A stretch of DNA of 64,000 nucleotides from Leptobacterium flavescens (GCF_010671605.1 NZ_JAABOO010000003.1:437993-501992); one strand, 5' to 3'. Shown: positions 8,121-17,546, numbered from the stretch's first letter. Notes: generated by a model not told the origin, from the letters alone. Numbers and translations are program-made.

Positions 8121-10301
8121 CTAGAAATTGTTAATAAAGCCTTCGCTGTCAAAGCGTGACCACCCTTCTGCAAAAGAGGTGCTGGCACCTGTTGCATTTG
8201 CATCTTCGGTAATGGCAGAAGAAAGATCAACTCCGCCTTCTACTACCACATTAACATCTACTATATTATTAAAGGCAATTCCGTTGATCACTAAGGTACC
8301 TCCCTGTGCATTGGCAATAGTTTGGTTGTCTCTGATATCAAGACCCTGATCGAAATTAGTGATCACCACATTAGAAAAATTACCTGCAGTTCCTCTTCTT
8401 AATCTCATCCCGTCATTAAATCCAAGACCTACAAGCGTAAGATCGCTGATGGTTGGGCTTGACAGAGGAGTAAGCGTGTTATCATCTTCGTTATTATCAG
8501 CCTCGATTCCGTTGTCTCCAACACCGTCCTGAACTGCTATCCAGTTGCTTCCGCTTCCTGTCCATCCTTCGGCCCAGTCAAAAGAATCATCTTCATTGGC
8601 AATAGAAAGAAGATTGTCACAACCATCTACCGTACCTCCGAACCACTCAAATCCGTCATCAGAACCTGAGTATGCTTCCAGGTTGTTAATAGTAGTGCTG
8701 TTTCCGACAGCATAGAATGAGAATCCGTTGTATTCTACAGAACCTTCAATTACAGAAGCTCCTGCATATTCAACACGTACATAAGTGAGGGTTCCTGAAT
8801 TGTCATCTTCTGCAGTACCTCCGTATGAAAGGCTGGCGTCGAATTCAGGAGAAGAAGTACCTCCGGCAACGTTAATCGGAGCTCTTCCAAGAAGAACAAT
8901 TCCACCCCATTGTCCCGGTTGAGGAACGATAGAAGTAAAGACGATAGGATCATTGGCTGTTCCGGTAGCATTGATCATTGCTCCCTGGTTAATGATCAGT
9001 GCATCAAGACCATCGTTAGGATCTGTAGTAATCACAGTTCCGGCAGGAATAGTTAAAGTAGCTCCTTCCTGAACGATCACACTTCCCTGAAGGGTATAGG
9101 CAATATTGGCATCAAGAGCCGTATTGGTGGTAATTTCTCCCGACAGGATAGCGGTTGTTTGCTGCCCTGTGTTAAAGTTAGTGGTCCATCCTGCAAAGAC
9201 GCTGGCATCAGCACCTGTAGCAGAAGGGTCGATAGTGATATTGCTGGAAACATCGCTTCCGTCTTCCACAATAATTGTTCTGGTTACGTTCCCGAAACGG
9301 ATCCCGTCTATACTTAAAGTACCGGCCTGAACATTGGCAATAGTAGCGTTATCCCTGATATCAAGTCCGTCGCTAAAGTTAGTGATCACTACATTTGAAA
9401 GTTGTGCTCCTGTACCTCTTCTAAGACGCATCCCGTCGTTGGAACCAAGACCGGTAAGAGTGATATCGCTGATCGTTGGATTTGATGCCGGAGTTGCAGT
9501 ATTGTTGTCCTCATTGTTATCAGCTTCAATTCCGTTGTCTCCAACAGCTTGCTGAACCGCTATCCAGTTGCTACCACCTCCGGTCCAACCTTCGGCCCAG
9601 TCAAAAGAGTCATCTTCGTTACCTACGGAAAGTAAGTTGTTACATCCGTCAATAGTACCTCCGAACCACTCGAATCCGTCATCAGATCCGGCAAATGCCT
9701 GAAGGTTATTTACAGTTGTTCCGCTACCTACTGCGTAGAAAGAGAATCCGTTGTATTCTACAGAACCTTCAATTACTGAAGCTCCACCGTACTCTACTCT
9801 TACAAAGCTTAGGGTTCCTGAGTTATCATCTGCAATGGTACCTCCGTAAGTAAGGCTGGCATCGAACTCCGGAGAAGAAGTTCCACCTGCCACATTAATA
9901 GGAGCTCTACCTAAAAGAACGATTCCACCCCATTGTCCCGGTGCCTGTACATTGGCAGTAAATACGATAGGGTTACTGGAAGTCCCAACTGCGTTGATCT
10001 GAGCTCCCTGATCGATGATCAAGGCATCCAGTCCGTCTGCAGCAGAAGAAGTAATAACTGTTCCGGCAGGGATCGTTAATGTTGCTCCGCTTTCAACTCT
10101 TACAGAACCTTCCAATGTATATGCTACGGAAGCATCTAAAGTTGTATCGGAAGTAATGTTACCTGTAATTACGTTCTGGGAAGAAGGAGGGTTTCCACCA
10201 TCGTCTCCTGTAATTCCACTGTCATCTTCATTACTACAGGAAGCGATCATTGCTCCTGCAAGGATTGTAGAAAATAAAAATTTTAAGTTTGATTTTTTCA
10301 T
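8121..10301 (-). CDS. Internally duplicated surface lipoprotein
   Basis: 726 residues. A lipoprotein signal (IASC, Cys at about 22) is followed by an acidic linker and two tandem copies of a beta-rich module of about 335 residues (about 43-380 and 385-725). Each copy begins with repeated hydrophobic beta strands (TLTIPAGTVIT), then APGQWGGIVLLGRAPIN or a close variant, EGSVEYNGFSFYAVG, DDGFEWFGGT and EDDSFDWAEGWTG. The pattern suggests a right-handed beta-helix exposed on the outer membrane. It follows the TonB-dependent receptor gene on the same strand, 110 bp apart, and is probably its partner. The ligand is unknown; the regulator next door hints at phosphate. The family is often seen beside TonB receptors in Bacteroidota (my recollection). 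Confidence 0.8.
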   Translation of the reverse strand: MKKSNLKFLFSTILAGAMIASCSNEDDSGITGDDGGNPPSSQNVITGNITSDTTLDASVAYTLEGSVRVESGATLTIPAGTVITSSAADGLDALIIDQGAQINAVGTSSNPIVFTANVQAPGQWGGIVLLGRAPINVAGGTSSPEFDASLTYGGTIADDNSGTLSFVRVEYGGASVIEGSVEYNGFSFYAVGSGTTVNNLQAFAGSDDGFEWFGGTIDGCNNLLSVGNEDDSFDWAEGWTGGGSNWIAVQQAVGDNGIEADNNEDNNTATPASNPTISDITLTGLGSNDGMRLRRGTGAQLSNVVITNFSDGLDIRDNATIANVQAGTLSIDGIRFGNVTRTIIVEDGSDVSSNITIDPSATGADASVFAGWTTNFNTGQQTTAILSGEITTNTALDANIAYTLQGSVIVQEGATLTIPAGTVITTDPNDGLDALIINQGAMINATGTANDPIVFTSIVPQPGQWGGIVLLGRAPINVAGGTSSPEFDASLSYGGTAEDDNSGTLTYVRVEYAGASVIEGSVEYNGFSFYAVGNSTTINNLEAYSGSDDGFEWFGGTVDGCDNLLSIANEDDSFDWAEGWTGSGSNWIAVQDGVGDNGIEADNNEDDNTLTPLSSPTISDLTLVGLGFNDGMRLRRGTAGNFSNVVITNFDQGLDIRDNQTIANAQGGTLVINGIAFNNIVDVNVVVEGGVDLSSAITEDANATGASTSFAEGWSRFDSEGFINNF

Positions 10302-10411
10302 GATTCTAAAATTGATTTCTCTGCGAAATTATAGCATCAAAATGTCGGTTTCATTAAGCCAGTTTTAATTAATGATTAAGATATTTTTGGCTTGTGAAAC
10401 AGTTGTTTATA

Positions 10412-13222
10412 TTAAAATTTATATCCTAATGAAAGAGAGAAATTAATACCTCTTGTGCTTCTCAGGATGCCCAGATCCTGGCCTTGAAGGCTTCCGCTGG
10501 CAACCTCCTGAGTAAACTCGGATACATCGTTAAGAATGTTTTTAACGGCTATATCCAATGTAAACTTTTTGTTAAAGGAGTTTTTCCAGACAAGATCAAG
10601 TTGATGGAATGAATTTTCTTCAATATCATTCAAACCATTTACCCCTAAAGCATCGATCCTTTTTCCAAAAACATTATAGGCCAAAGTGGCAATACTGTTC
10701 CATTTTTCACTGAAGTCTTTTGTCCAGCTCAAATCGGCATTTACCAGGAATGGAGATGCTCCCTGAAGCTTTCTTTCATTACTGGTAAGGAAACCGGTAT
10801 CGATATCATCTGCCAGGCTAACATTAGAATACATCAGGGTTCCGTTAAAGCCGAAATTAAGATCTGAGAAATGTTCTCCGAAGAGCTTGTTTAAAGGAGT
10901 AATATACTCTACTTCCAGCCCCAGGATCTCTGCCTGATCATTGTTCACAAAAGTGATAAATCTACTCCCTGCAATTGGCTGAAGGATCGTCTCAATAGGA
11001 TCCTGGATCAGCTTTCCGAAAGCAGTAAAGGAGATAAGCCCTCCGTCTTCCGGGAAGATCTCGTATTTAAAATCGGCATTGAAGTTGGTAGAGTTATCGA
11101 TATTCGGATTACCCTGAACTCCGGTCCCATCTCCTTCGTTTCTCAATACGGGAAGTATCTCACGAATCCTTGGCCTGGTTGCTGTTAAGGAAGCAGCAAA
11201 ACGCAGGTTAGAGGTCTCGTTAAGCTGGTATTTGATATTCATGGACGGGAAAACATTTACAGGATCCAGATTGATCTCACGGAAAGGACTCTGAGGTCCA
11301 TCCAGTCTGAAATCCCTGAAGAAAACCGTTCTGTCGGTAGCTTCTACCCTAAGACCGGCAGTTATGTCCCATTTTTCAAGTGCTACGCTGTAATTTACAT
11401 ATCCTGCATATAGCAATTGCTCGATTTCCACTCTGTTGGAAGCATCGGTCACATCGTTGTAGAAAAGTCCGTTAGCTGTAAACCCTCTTCTGAAAAAATC
11501 TTCAGGATCATCCGTATTCAACGACTCTGTAAGTACATTGAAGTTGGAGTTGAAGTCCAGACGAATAGTTCTGTTAAAGTAATCGTACTCCAGGTAATCT
11601 GCTTCCGCACCGAAGGTAATGGTGTTTTTAAATTTACCTAGGTCATCAGCTTCTCCGAAACCGTGCTTGAAGTTTACGAAACCGCTGAAATCCTTGATCT
11701 TTACATCAGCAAAGAAACGGAACGGCTGACTGTTGTTAGAGATAAATAATCTCGCATCATTTCCGATCCCTTCAGCTCTTAAAACCTTTCTGTCCGGTTC
11801 TTTAAATTCTCCGCTACCAAAGGAAGTACCAAAGCTTAAAGTGTTCTTTTTATCATCGTCAAAGAAGAAGTCACCTAAAAGCTGCAGGTCCAATAAGGTA
11901 CTTTCGGTATAACGCTGTCCTCGGAAGAAGAATTCATCATCAGCTTCCTCGAACAAACCGAATTTCTCTTCGGATGTATTCTCGGTTCCCTGAATAAATA
12001 TGGTATTTACTTTTAATTTGAATTTGTTGATATCCTGATAAGCAAGGGATAGCAATCCGGTTTTTTGGGTGCTGAATTTATAACTGTTAAAGTTAAGGTC
12101 TCTGTTTACCTCTCCCGTTGTATTATAGGTAGCATCCTGACCGTTCAGGAAAGTTCTGTAACTGTTCTGGAAAACAAGCCCGGTATAGTATCCGAAGCTT
12201 CTCTCACCATCTTCTCCAAGTCTGATGGTATTTCCGTGTGTTATTTCATAACTGTTGTCAAGGAAAGCATCGTTATTGTCGAAGTTATAATCCGTATTGA
12301 AAACCCTTGAAGATTCCTCGGAAGTAAGGTCTCTTGCCTGACCTACAGTACCTTTATCATAGATGCCCGGGATATTGGTTCTCTGACCGGAGATCCCGAA
12401 AAACTCAGACCCTGCCTCGTCATCTCTTCTGAACTCTTTAAAGGAAGTCTGCGAATTGGCTCCGAACCCTATCTTAACAGTAGTGGTTGGAGTTTTAGGA
12501 ATGTCCTTGGTGATGATATCTATAGAAGCTCCTGCAAAATCTCCGTAAACATCGGGATTAAAGGTTTTATAGATATTTACGTTTCTAACAATATCTGTAG
12601 AGAACTGATCAAGAGGAATGATCTTTTTATCAGGATCTACGGAAACAATAGGAAGTCCGTTTACCGTTAAAAAGTTATATCGGTCATCAAGTCCTCTTAC
12701 AATAAGTCCCCTGGAACCTTCCTGCTTGGAAACCCCGGTTACTTTGGTAAGTCCCTGCTCTACATCACCCACACCTTTTCTGGCTAATTCCTGAGCTCCG
12801 ATAGATTGTTTGATCTCAATGGCTTTTTTCTGCTCCAGGATCAGGGCAACTTCAGATTCCCTGGAAACCGTAGTGGTAATGACCACTTCGTCCAGTGCCT
12901 GGGCATCAGGTCCCAAACCGGTATTGATCTCTGTTGTTTTATCTGCTTCAACCACTACATTGGGGATCTCCAGTGTTTTGTACCCCACAAAACTGATGAC
13001 CAGAGTATAGGTTCCCGGGTCAACATTCCCGATTTCGAATAAACCGTCGATATCGGTCGTAGTTCCTTTTGTGGTTCCTTTAATAAGTACATTGGCAAAA
13101 GGAAGTGGTTCGTCATTTAATTCTTTATCGGTGATCTTACCAACAATAGAACCTTTTTCCTGCGCGGCTAATGCGTTGATTACAAGGAAAAAAGAGGTGA
13201 GTAATACAAAAAAATGTTTCAT
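10412..13222 (-). CDS. TonB-dependent outer-membrane receptor with carboxypeptidase-like domain
   Basis: 936 residues: signal peptide (1-20), a CarboxypepD_reg-like domain (about 25-110, with LPFANVLIKGTTKGTT and FVGYKTLE), a plug domain with GLIVRGLDDRYN, then a 22-strand-type barrel ending in an aromatic residue (LSLGYKF). It lacks the SusC signature organisation and no SusD follows, so it is a classical TonB-dependent transporter. The lipoprotein at 8121 follows on the same strand. The gene is divergent from a PhoB/PhoR-like pair, 183 bp away. That promoter contains 11-bp-spaced ATGTTACC repeats, which suggests control by this regulator and phosphate or organophosphate uptake (inference). 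Confidence 0.88.
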   Translation of the reverse strand: MKHFFVLLTSFFLVINALAAQEKGSIVGKITDKELNDEPLPFANVLIKGTTKGTTTDIDGLFEIGNVDPGTYTLVISFVGYKTLEIPNVVVEADKTTEINTGLGPDAQALDEVVITTTVSRESEVALILEQKKAIEIKQSIGAQELARKGVGDVEQGLTKVTGVSKQEGSRGLIVRGLDDRYNFLTVNGLPIVSVDPDKKIIPLDQFSTDIVRNVNIYKTFNPDVYGDFAGASIDIITKDIPKTPTTTVKIGFGANSQTSFKEFRRDDEAGSEFFGISGQRTNIPGIYDKGTVGQARDLTSEESSRVFNTDYNFDNNDAFLDNSYEITHGNTIRLGEDGERSFGYYTGLVFQNSYRTFLNGQDATYNTTGEVNRDLNFNSYKFSTQKTGLLSLAYQDINKFKLKVNTIFIQGTENTSEEKFGLFEEADDEFFFRGQRYTESTLLDLQLLGDFFFDDDKKNTLSFGTSFGSGEFKEPDRKVLRAEGIGNDARLFISNNSQPFRFFADVKIKDFSGFVNFKHGFGEADDLGKFKNTITFGAEADYLEYDYFNRTIRLDFNSNFNVLTESLNTDDPEDFFRRGFTANGLFYNDVTDASNRVEIEQLLYAGYVNYSVALEKWDITAGLRVEATDRTVFFRDFRLDGPQSPFREINLDPVNVFPSMNIKYQLNETSNLRFAASLTATRPRIREILPVLRNEGDGTGVQGNPNIDNSTNFNADFKYEIFPEDGGLISFTAFGKLIQDPIETILQPIAGSRFITFVNNDQAEILGLEVEYITPLNKLFGEHFSDLNFGFNGTLMYSNVSLADDIDTGFLTSNERKLQGASPFLVNADLSWTKDFSEKWNSIATLAYNVFGKRIDALGVNGLNDIEENSFHQLDLVWKNSFNKKFTLDIAVKNILNDVSEFTQEVASGSLQGQDLGILRSTRGINFSLSLGYKF

Positions 13223-13308
13223 CTATATACAGTAATAATTTTATGGTGCAAATAAACAGGCGTACTGTAAAGGTGAAGTTATGCGCGTATTAAAGATTTG
13301 TAAGTTTC

Positions 13309-13327
13309 ATGTTACCCTTATGTTACC
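13309..13327 (+). promoter_or_regulatory. Pho-box-like direct repeats in the divergent promoter
   Basis: ATGTTACC occurs at 13309-13316 and again at 13320-13327, exactly 11 bp apart. A third related ATGTTAAG lies at 13339-13346. OmpR/PhoB-family regulators bind direct repeats with an 11-bp period. The site lies between the TonB receptor start and the response regulator start, so it may control both. Confidence 0.55.
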
Positions 13328-13350
13328 ATATTAAATGAATGTTAAGTGCT

Positions 13351-13379
13351 TTTGTTTTTTAATATTATCTTTACTTTTG
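13351..13379 (+). promoter_or_regulatory. Promoter of the PhoB/PhoR-like operon
   Basis: TTTG at 13351-13354 and TACTTTTG at 13372-13379, with 17 nt between, fit the Bacteroidota -33/-7 consensus. The predicted transcript starts about 20 nt before the response-regulator ATG, directly downstream of the direct repeats. Confidence 0.6.
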
Positions 13380-13405
13380 AGGTATAAAAACACAACCAAA
13401 ACACA

Positions 13406-14092
13406 ATGAAAAAAAGAGATATTAAGATCCTTTTAGTTGATGATGAGCCAGATATTTTAGAGATCGTCGGTTACAATTTAAGTACCGAAGGTTATCAGGT
13501 TTCTACAGCTAAAAATGGGGTGGAAGCTGTGGCTAAGGCCAAGAAAGAGCGCCCCCACCTGATCATTCTCGATGTGATGATGCCTGAGATGGACGGGATG
13601 GAAGCCTGTGAGCAGATCAGAAAAATACCGGAACTGAAAGATGTGATCATTACCTTCCTTACTGCACGAGGGGAAGATTATTCCCAGGTAGCAGGTTTTG
13701 ATGCCGGGGCAGACGACTATATTACCAAACCCATCAAACCTAAGGTATTGGTAAGTAAAGTAAAGGCATTGTTAAGAAGGCTTAAAGAAAGTGAGGAAGA
13801 TGGAGAAGCGATTAACAAGGTTGGGGATATAGAAATTAACAGAGATGAATACAAGATCATCCAGAAAGGAAAAGAGATTATCCTGCCCAGAAAAGAATTT
13901 GAATTGCTATCTTTACTAGCTTCCAGACCGGGTAAAGTGTTTAAGAGAGAAGATATCCTGGATAAAGTTTGGGGTAATGAAGTCATAGTCGGAGGAAGGA
14001 CCATAGATGTACACATCAGAAAACTCAGAGAAAAAATTGGCGATAATCACTTTAAAACGGTTAAAGGAGTAGGTTATAAGTTTGTACTCTAA
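13406..14092 (+). CDS. OmpR/PhoB-family response regulator
   Basis: 228 residues. The receiver domain (about 1-125) has the acidic pair D12-D13, phospho-acceptor D56 (ILDVMMPEMDG), T86 and K108 (ITKP). The C-terminal winged helix (about 135-228) has the RKEFELLSLLAS start and ends in VKGVGYKFVL, typical of OmpR/PhoB. The stop abuts the ATG of the kinase gene with no gap. The closest general match in organisation is PhoB. Candidate binding repeats lie just upstream, so autoregulation is likely. Whether the signal is phosphate cannot be read from the sequence. Confidence 0.92.
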   Translation: MKKRDIKILLVDDEPDILEIVGYNLSTEGYQVSTAKNGVEAVAKAKKERPHLIILDVMMPEMDGMEACEQIRKIPELKDVIITFLTARGEDYSQVAGFDAGADDYITKPIKPKVLVSKVKALLRRLKESEEDGEAINKVGDIEINRDEYKIIQKGKEIILPRKEFELLSLLASRPGKVFKREDILDKVWGNEVIVGGRTIDVHIRKLREKIGDNHFKTVKGVGYKFVL

Positions 14093-15136
14093 ATGGCCAT
14101 AAAACTAAAGAAATCATATAAATTTTCATTCCGGTCCTCCCTGTTTATTACCTTGCTTTCCAGCATTGTAATGGGGCTGACACTCTACGCTTTTGGGATA
14201 TTTAACCCCTATGTGATCCTGATCTGCGCCATTGTTATCTATGCCTTTTCATTTTTTATACTTCAATACAGGGTAGAGAAATTTATTTACCGACGGGTAA
14301 AGCGTATTTATGACGATGTTTCCCTGTTGGAATCGACTACTTTTCAGAACCAGCCCATCACTACAGATATGGCTACACTGACCAGGGAGATCGAAAAGTT
14401 TGCAAAAGACAAAAAAGTAGAGATAGAGACCCTGAAGGTGAGAGAAGCTTACCGGAAGGAATTTATGGGGAATGTATCCCACGAATTAAAAACCCCTCTT
14501 TTTACCGTACAGGGTTATATCCTTACCCTTCTGGATGGAGCGATGGAGAATGAAGCCCTGAGAGATAAATACCTTCAGAGAGCCGAAAAAGGTGTGGAAC
14601 GCCTTATTTATATCGTAAAAGACCTCGATATGATCACTAAACTGGAAGTAGGAGATCTGCGACTGGATTATGAGGATTTCGATATTATTGAGCTCATCCG
14701 TAATGTCTTCGAGCTTTTCGAAATGAAATCTGCCAAGAAGAATATCACCCTTACCTTCGATATGGAATATGAAAAGCCTGTATATGTATATGCCGATAAA
14801 GAGCGTATACAACAGGTGCTGACCAACCTGGTGGTCAATTCTATCAAATACGGGAAAAAAGGAGGTACAACCGAGATCAGTATTGAGAATCTGATCAAGA
14901 ACAAAGTAATTGTACGGGTAACCGACAATGGCGAGGGTATTGAAAAACAGAATATCCCACGTCTTTTTGAACGTTTCTTCAGAGTTGACAAGAGTGGAAG
15001 CCGAAAGGAAGGAGGCTCAGGTCTTGGACTTTCTATCGTAAAACATATTATTGAAGCCCATGATGAGAAGATCTATGTAGAAAGTGTTTACGGGGTCGGA
15101 TCTGAATTCTCATTCACCATGGAAAAGGCTAAATAA
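14093..15136 (+). CDS. PhoR-like sensor histidine kinase
   Basis: 347 residues. Two membrane helices (about 15-36 and 38-58) enclose almost no periplasmic loop, so the signal is probably sensed in the membrane or by a partner protein, as with PhoR. A HAMP-like linker follows, then the H-box with H130 (SHELKTPL), the N-box (NLVVNSIKYG), DNGEGI, the F-box (LFERFFRVD) and GSGLGLSI. All catalytic elements are intact. It partners the response regulator that directly precedes it. Its last 27 bp overlap the 3' end of the convergent glycosyltransferase gene. Confidence 0.92.
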   Translation: MAIKLKKSYKFSFRSSLFITLLSSIVMGLTLYAFGIFNPYVILICAIVIYAFSFFILQYRVEKFIYRRVKRIYDDVSLLESTTFQNQPITTDMATLTREIEKFAKDKKVEIETLKVREAYRKEFMGNVSHELKTPLFTVQGYILTLLDGAMENEALRDKYLQRAEKGVERLIYIVKDLDMITKLEVGDLRLDYEDFDIIELIRNVFELFEMKSAKKNITLTFDMEYEKPVYVYADKERIQQVLTNLVVNSIKYGKKGGTTEISIENLIKNKVIVRVTDNGEGIEKQNIPRLFERFFRVDKSGSRKEGGSGLGLSIVKHIIEAHDEKIYVESVYGVGSEFSFTMEKAK

Positions 15137-16162
15137 GTCTGAATAATCAACCTCCGCAGAAAAACTACTAAAACCTTTATAGGTCTTGACCTTTGACAAT
15201 TTGGAAAGAGTAAACTTTTCCTGAGAAGAATAAGGTGCCAATCCCTGCTTTTTTAATCTTTTGGCAAGGTACTCCTGTTCGTACTGGCCCGGGGTGGGGA
15301 TAAAGAAAGCTTTCTTCTCCAGCTTGGCTAGATCCATTACAGTGGTGTAACCGGAACGCGACAGCACCATCTTACTTTCGTTAAAAGCGATCTCCAGTTC
15401 TCTGGAATCCATAAAATTATAGATGGTCAGCTGTTCCTGCCTGCTTACAGTCTGTTCCTTTTCTACTTTTCCTTTTACAAAGAGTACATTTCCTTTAAAT
15501 TTTTTAACCTCCTCCAGGAGTTTTTCCTCCAGCATCCCGCGTTGAGGTTCCGGGCCTGAAAGAATGACCATCAGATCATAAAGCTCCGGAAGATCTTTTT
15601 TGGAAAGCCGGCTTAGCGGGCCCAGATACCGTATAGGGAGCCTGGAGTTCTTAAGATGCCCCAGTTTCCCGCTCAGATTAGGTTTTCCCTCAGTGTCGGG
15701 AACCCAGCATTCGTCGAATTTTTTTATGATAGACTGGTGCATCTTAGAGCTTAGCCAGGTAGTGTTTCCCGTAAGCACATTGAGCTGGTGCGTAATAAAG
15801 ACAGAAGGCACTTTTTTGCTTCGCACCCCGAAACGATTATCCGAAATGATCCCGTTTAGCCGCTCTTTTTCTATCAGTTTGTCGACCTCTTTTTTTTCCT
15901 TTTTGATCGCCTGTAGTATCTTCGGGGAATCCCAAAGCATTTTAAGTTTGAAATTCTTTCCTTTTTTAGAGTATTCAATCCGGTACGAAGGCAGTTCTAT
16001 GGCCTTGAGTTCAGGGAATTCTTTTTTTAATAATTCCAGGGCCTGTCCGTCAGATGCAATAATGGGTTCAAAATTATTGGCAAGCAGAGAATTTATAATG
16101 GGAATGCATCTTGTGGCATGCCCGAGGCCCCAGTTTAAAGGGGCAACTAAAATACGTTTCAT
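15110..16162 (-). CDS. Glycosyltransferase, GT28/MurG-like fold
   Basis: 350 residues from the ATG at 16162. The earlier ATG at 16171 would sit at the predicted transcription start. The N-terminal RILVAPLNWGLGHATR is the glycine/His loop of GT-B transferases acting on nucleotide sugars. The C-terminal half has SRSGYTTVMDLAKL and TPGQYEQEYLAKRL, the donor-binding region of the MurG/GT28 group. It is probably a cytoplasmic or membrane-peripheral enzyme adding a sugar to a lipid or glycan. The acceptor is unknown. It has no glycan neighbours, converges with the histidine kinase gene (27-bp overlap), and is divergent from trmB. Confidence 0.8.
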   Translation of the reverse strand: MKRILVAPLNWGLGHATRCIPIINSLLANNFEPIIASDGQALELLKKEFPELKAIELPSYRIEYSKKGKNFKLKMLWDSPKILQAIKKEKKEVDKLIEKERLNGIISDNRFGVRSKKVPSVFITHQLNVLTGNTTWLSSKMHQSIIKKFDECWVPDTEGKPNLSGKLGHLKNSRLPIRYLGPLSRLSKKDLPELYDLMVILSGPEPQRGMLEEKLLEEVKKFKGNVLFVKGKVEKEQTVSRQEQLTIYNFMDSRELEIAFNESKMVLSRSGYTTVMDLAKLEKKAFFIPTPGQYEQEYLAKRLKKQGLAPYSSQEKFTLSKLSKVKTYKGFSSFSAEVDYSDLFSLFHGE

Positions 16163-16176
16163 TTCATGCATTAATA

Positions 16177-16184
16177 CAAAGATA
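16177..16184 (-). promoter_or_regulatory. Promoter -7 box of the glycosyltransferase gene
   Basis: TATCTTTG on the minus strand, a perfect TAnnTTTG match. It places the transcript start at about 16170 and supports translation from 16162. Confidence 0.55.
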
Positions 16185-16213
16185 ACTACATTTTCAAGTG
16201 ATAAAGATTTCCT

Positions 16214-16221
16214 TAATTTTG
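16214..16221 (+). promoter_or_regulatory. Promoter -7 box of trmB
   Basis: TAATTTTG, a perfect TAnnTTTG match, about 22 bp before the GTG start of trmB. It is back to back with the glycosyltransferase promoter. Confidence 0.55.
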
Positions 16222-16242
16222 CTAAAATTTTAAATTATCGTT

Positions 16243-16917
16243 GTGGGGAGTAAAAACAAACTGAAACGCTTCAGAGAGAATGAGACTTTTAAGAATGTTA
16301 TCCAACCGGAAAGAGATGAGGTTTTAAACGGAGAGTTTGAACTGAAGGGGAACTGGAAAAGTACTTTTTTCAGAAATTCCAACCCCCTGGTCCTGGAACT
16401 GGGTTGTGGTAAAGGAGAGTATTCGGTCAATCTTGCCAAAAAATATCCAAATAAGAACTTCCTGGGAGTCGATATTAAAGGAGCCCGTTTCTGGAGAGGC
16501 GCAAAGACTGCCCTGGAAGAAGGGATAGACAATGTGGGCTTCCTGCGTTCCCAGATAGAGCTCATAGATATGCTCTTTGCCGAAAATGAAGTAGATGAAA
16601 TATGGATCACCTTCCCGGACCCGCAGATCAAGTACAAAAGAACCAAACACAGGCTCACCAATACCGATTTTCTGGATAAATACAAAAAGATCCTGGTAAA
16701 GGACGGATTGATGCACCTGAAAACGGACAGCGAATTTATGCATGGGTACACGCTAGGCCTGCTTCACGGACTCGGATATGAGATCCTTTATGCCCATCAC
16801 GACGTCTATAGCAACGAATATTCACCGGAAGAGGTGACAAGTATCCAAACTTTCTACGAAATGCAGTATCTTGAACAGCGAAAACCAATAACGTACATAA
16901 AATTCAAACTTAATTAA
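16243..16917 (+). CDS. trmB: tRNA (guanine-N7-)-methyltransferase TrmB
   Basis: 224 residues with a GTG start; the promoter hexamer just upstream leaves a leader of roughly 15 nt, which fits it. It methylates G46 of tRNA with S-adenosylmethionine. The SAM motif LELGCGKGEYSVNLA lies at about residues 48-62. The family signature FPDPQIKYKRTKHRL follows, with the Asp and basic residues used for catalysis and tRNA binding. Length is normal for bacterial TrmB. It overlaps the following LysE-type gene by one base (TAATG), so the two are coupled. Confidence 0.92.
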   Translation: MGSKNKLKRFRENETFKNVIQPERDEVLNGEFELKGNWKSTFFRNSNPLVLELGCGKGEYSVNLAKKYPNKNFLGVDIKGARFWRGAKTALEEGIDNVGFLRSQIELIDMLFAENEVDEIWITFPDPQIKYKRTKHRLTNTDFLDKYKKILVKDGLMHLKTDSEFMHGYTLGLLHGLGYEILYAHHDVYSNEYSPEEVTSIQTFYEMQYLEQRKPITYIKFKLN

Positions 16918-17546
16918 TGGAGCATATTTTTATTCTCTTTTTTGCCACCTACTCTGCAGCTTTTATGGGAGTTGTCCCCCCAGGGCTCATTAATATGACG
17001 GCTGCAAAGACCAGTGCAAAAAAAGGAAAAGCAAATGCTGTTCTCTTTGCCTTCGGAGCCTCTTCGGTGGTTGTTTTGCAGGCTTATCTGGGTGTAATGA
17101 TCTCGAGATATCTGTATAACAACCCGATCGTTATAGATATTCTGCTCAAAGTAGCGCTGATCGTATTTGCGGTTTTTGCCGTTTACTTTTTTATCATTGC
17201 CAGGCGTAAAAAGGAAAAAAAGATCAATGTTGTAGAAGTAAGCCGGAAGAACAGCTTTTTTAAAGGAATGTTCCTGGCTACCCTTAATGTTTTACCGATC
17301 CCGTATTTTTCCGGATTAAATGCCGCCTGGAATGTATCTGGCTGGATTAAATTCGAGCTTTTAGATACGCTTACCTTTATCCTGGCAGCCGGCCTGGGTA
17401 CTTTTTCTACCCTTTATATCTATATCATTTATTTTAGCCGCCTGGAGTCTAAAACAGATCGATTTTCCAAATATTCAGACTATATTCTAAGTGTTTTGAT
17501 GCTTATCCTGGTTATCATTACCCTGATCAGGATATTCTACGGATAA
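16917..17546 (+). CDS. LysE-type amino-acid/metabolite exporter
   Basis: 209 residues, about six membrane helices. The N-terminal GVVPPGLINMTAAKTSAKKG matches the LysE/RhtB exporter signature (P-G-P/N-region near helix 1), and a second NVLPIPYFSG repeats the helix-4 motif. Members export amino acids or related small molecules using the proton gradient. The cargo here is unknown. It is translated as a coupled pair with trmB, and the ATL gene follows after 24 bp. Confidence 0.8.
   Translation: MEHIFILFFATYSAAFMGVVPPGLINMTAAKTSAKKGKANAVLFAFGASSVVVLQAYLGVMISRYLYNNPIVIDILLKVALIVFAVFAVYFFIIARRKKEKKINVVEVSRKNSFFKGMFLATLNVLPIPYFSGLNAAWNVSGWIKFELLDTLTFILAAGLGTFSTLYIYIIYFSRLESKTDRFSKYSDYILSVLMLILVIITLIRIFYG

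Noticed and set aside
8121-10301. The duplication as an assembly artefact
   Set aside because: The two halves differ at many third positions, so they are real diverged copies.
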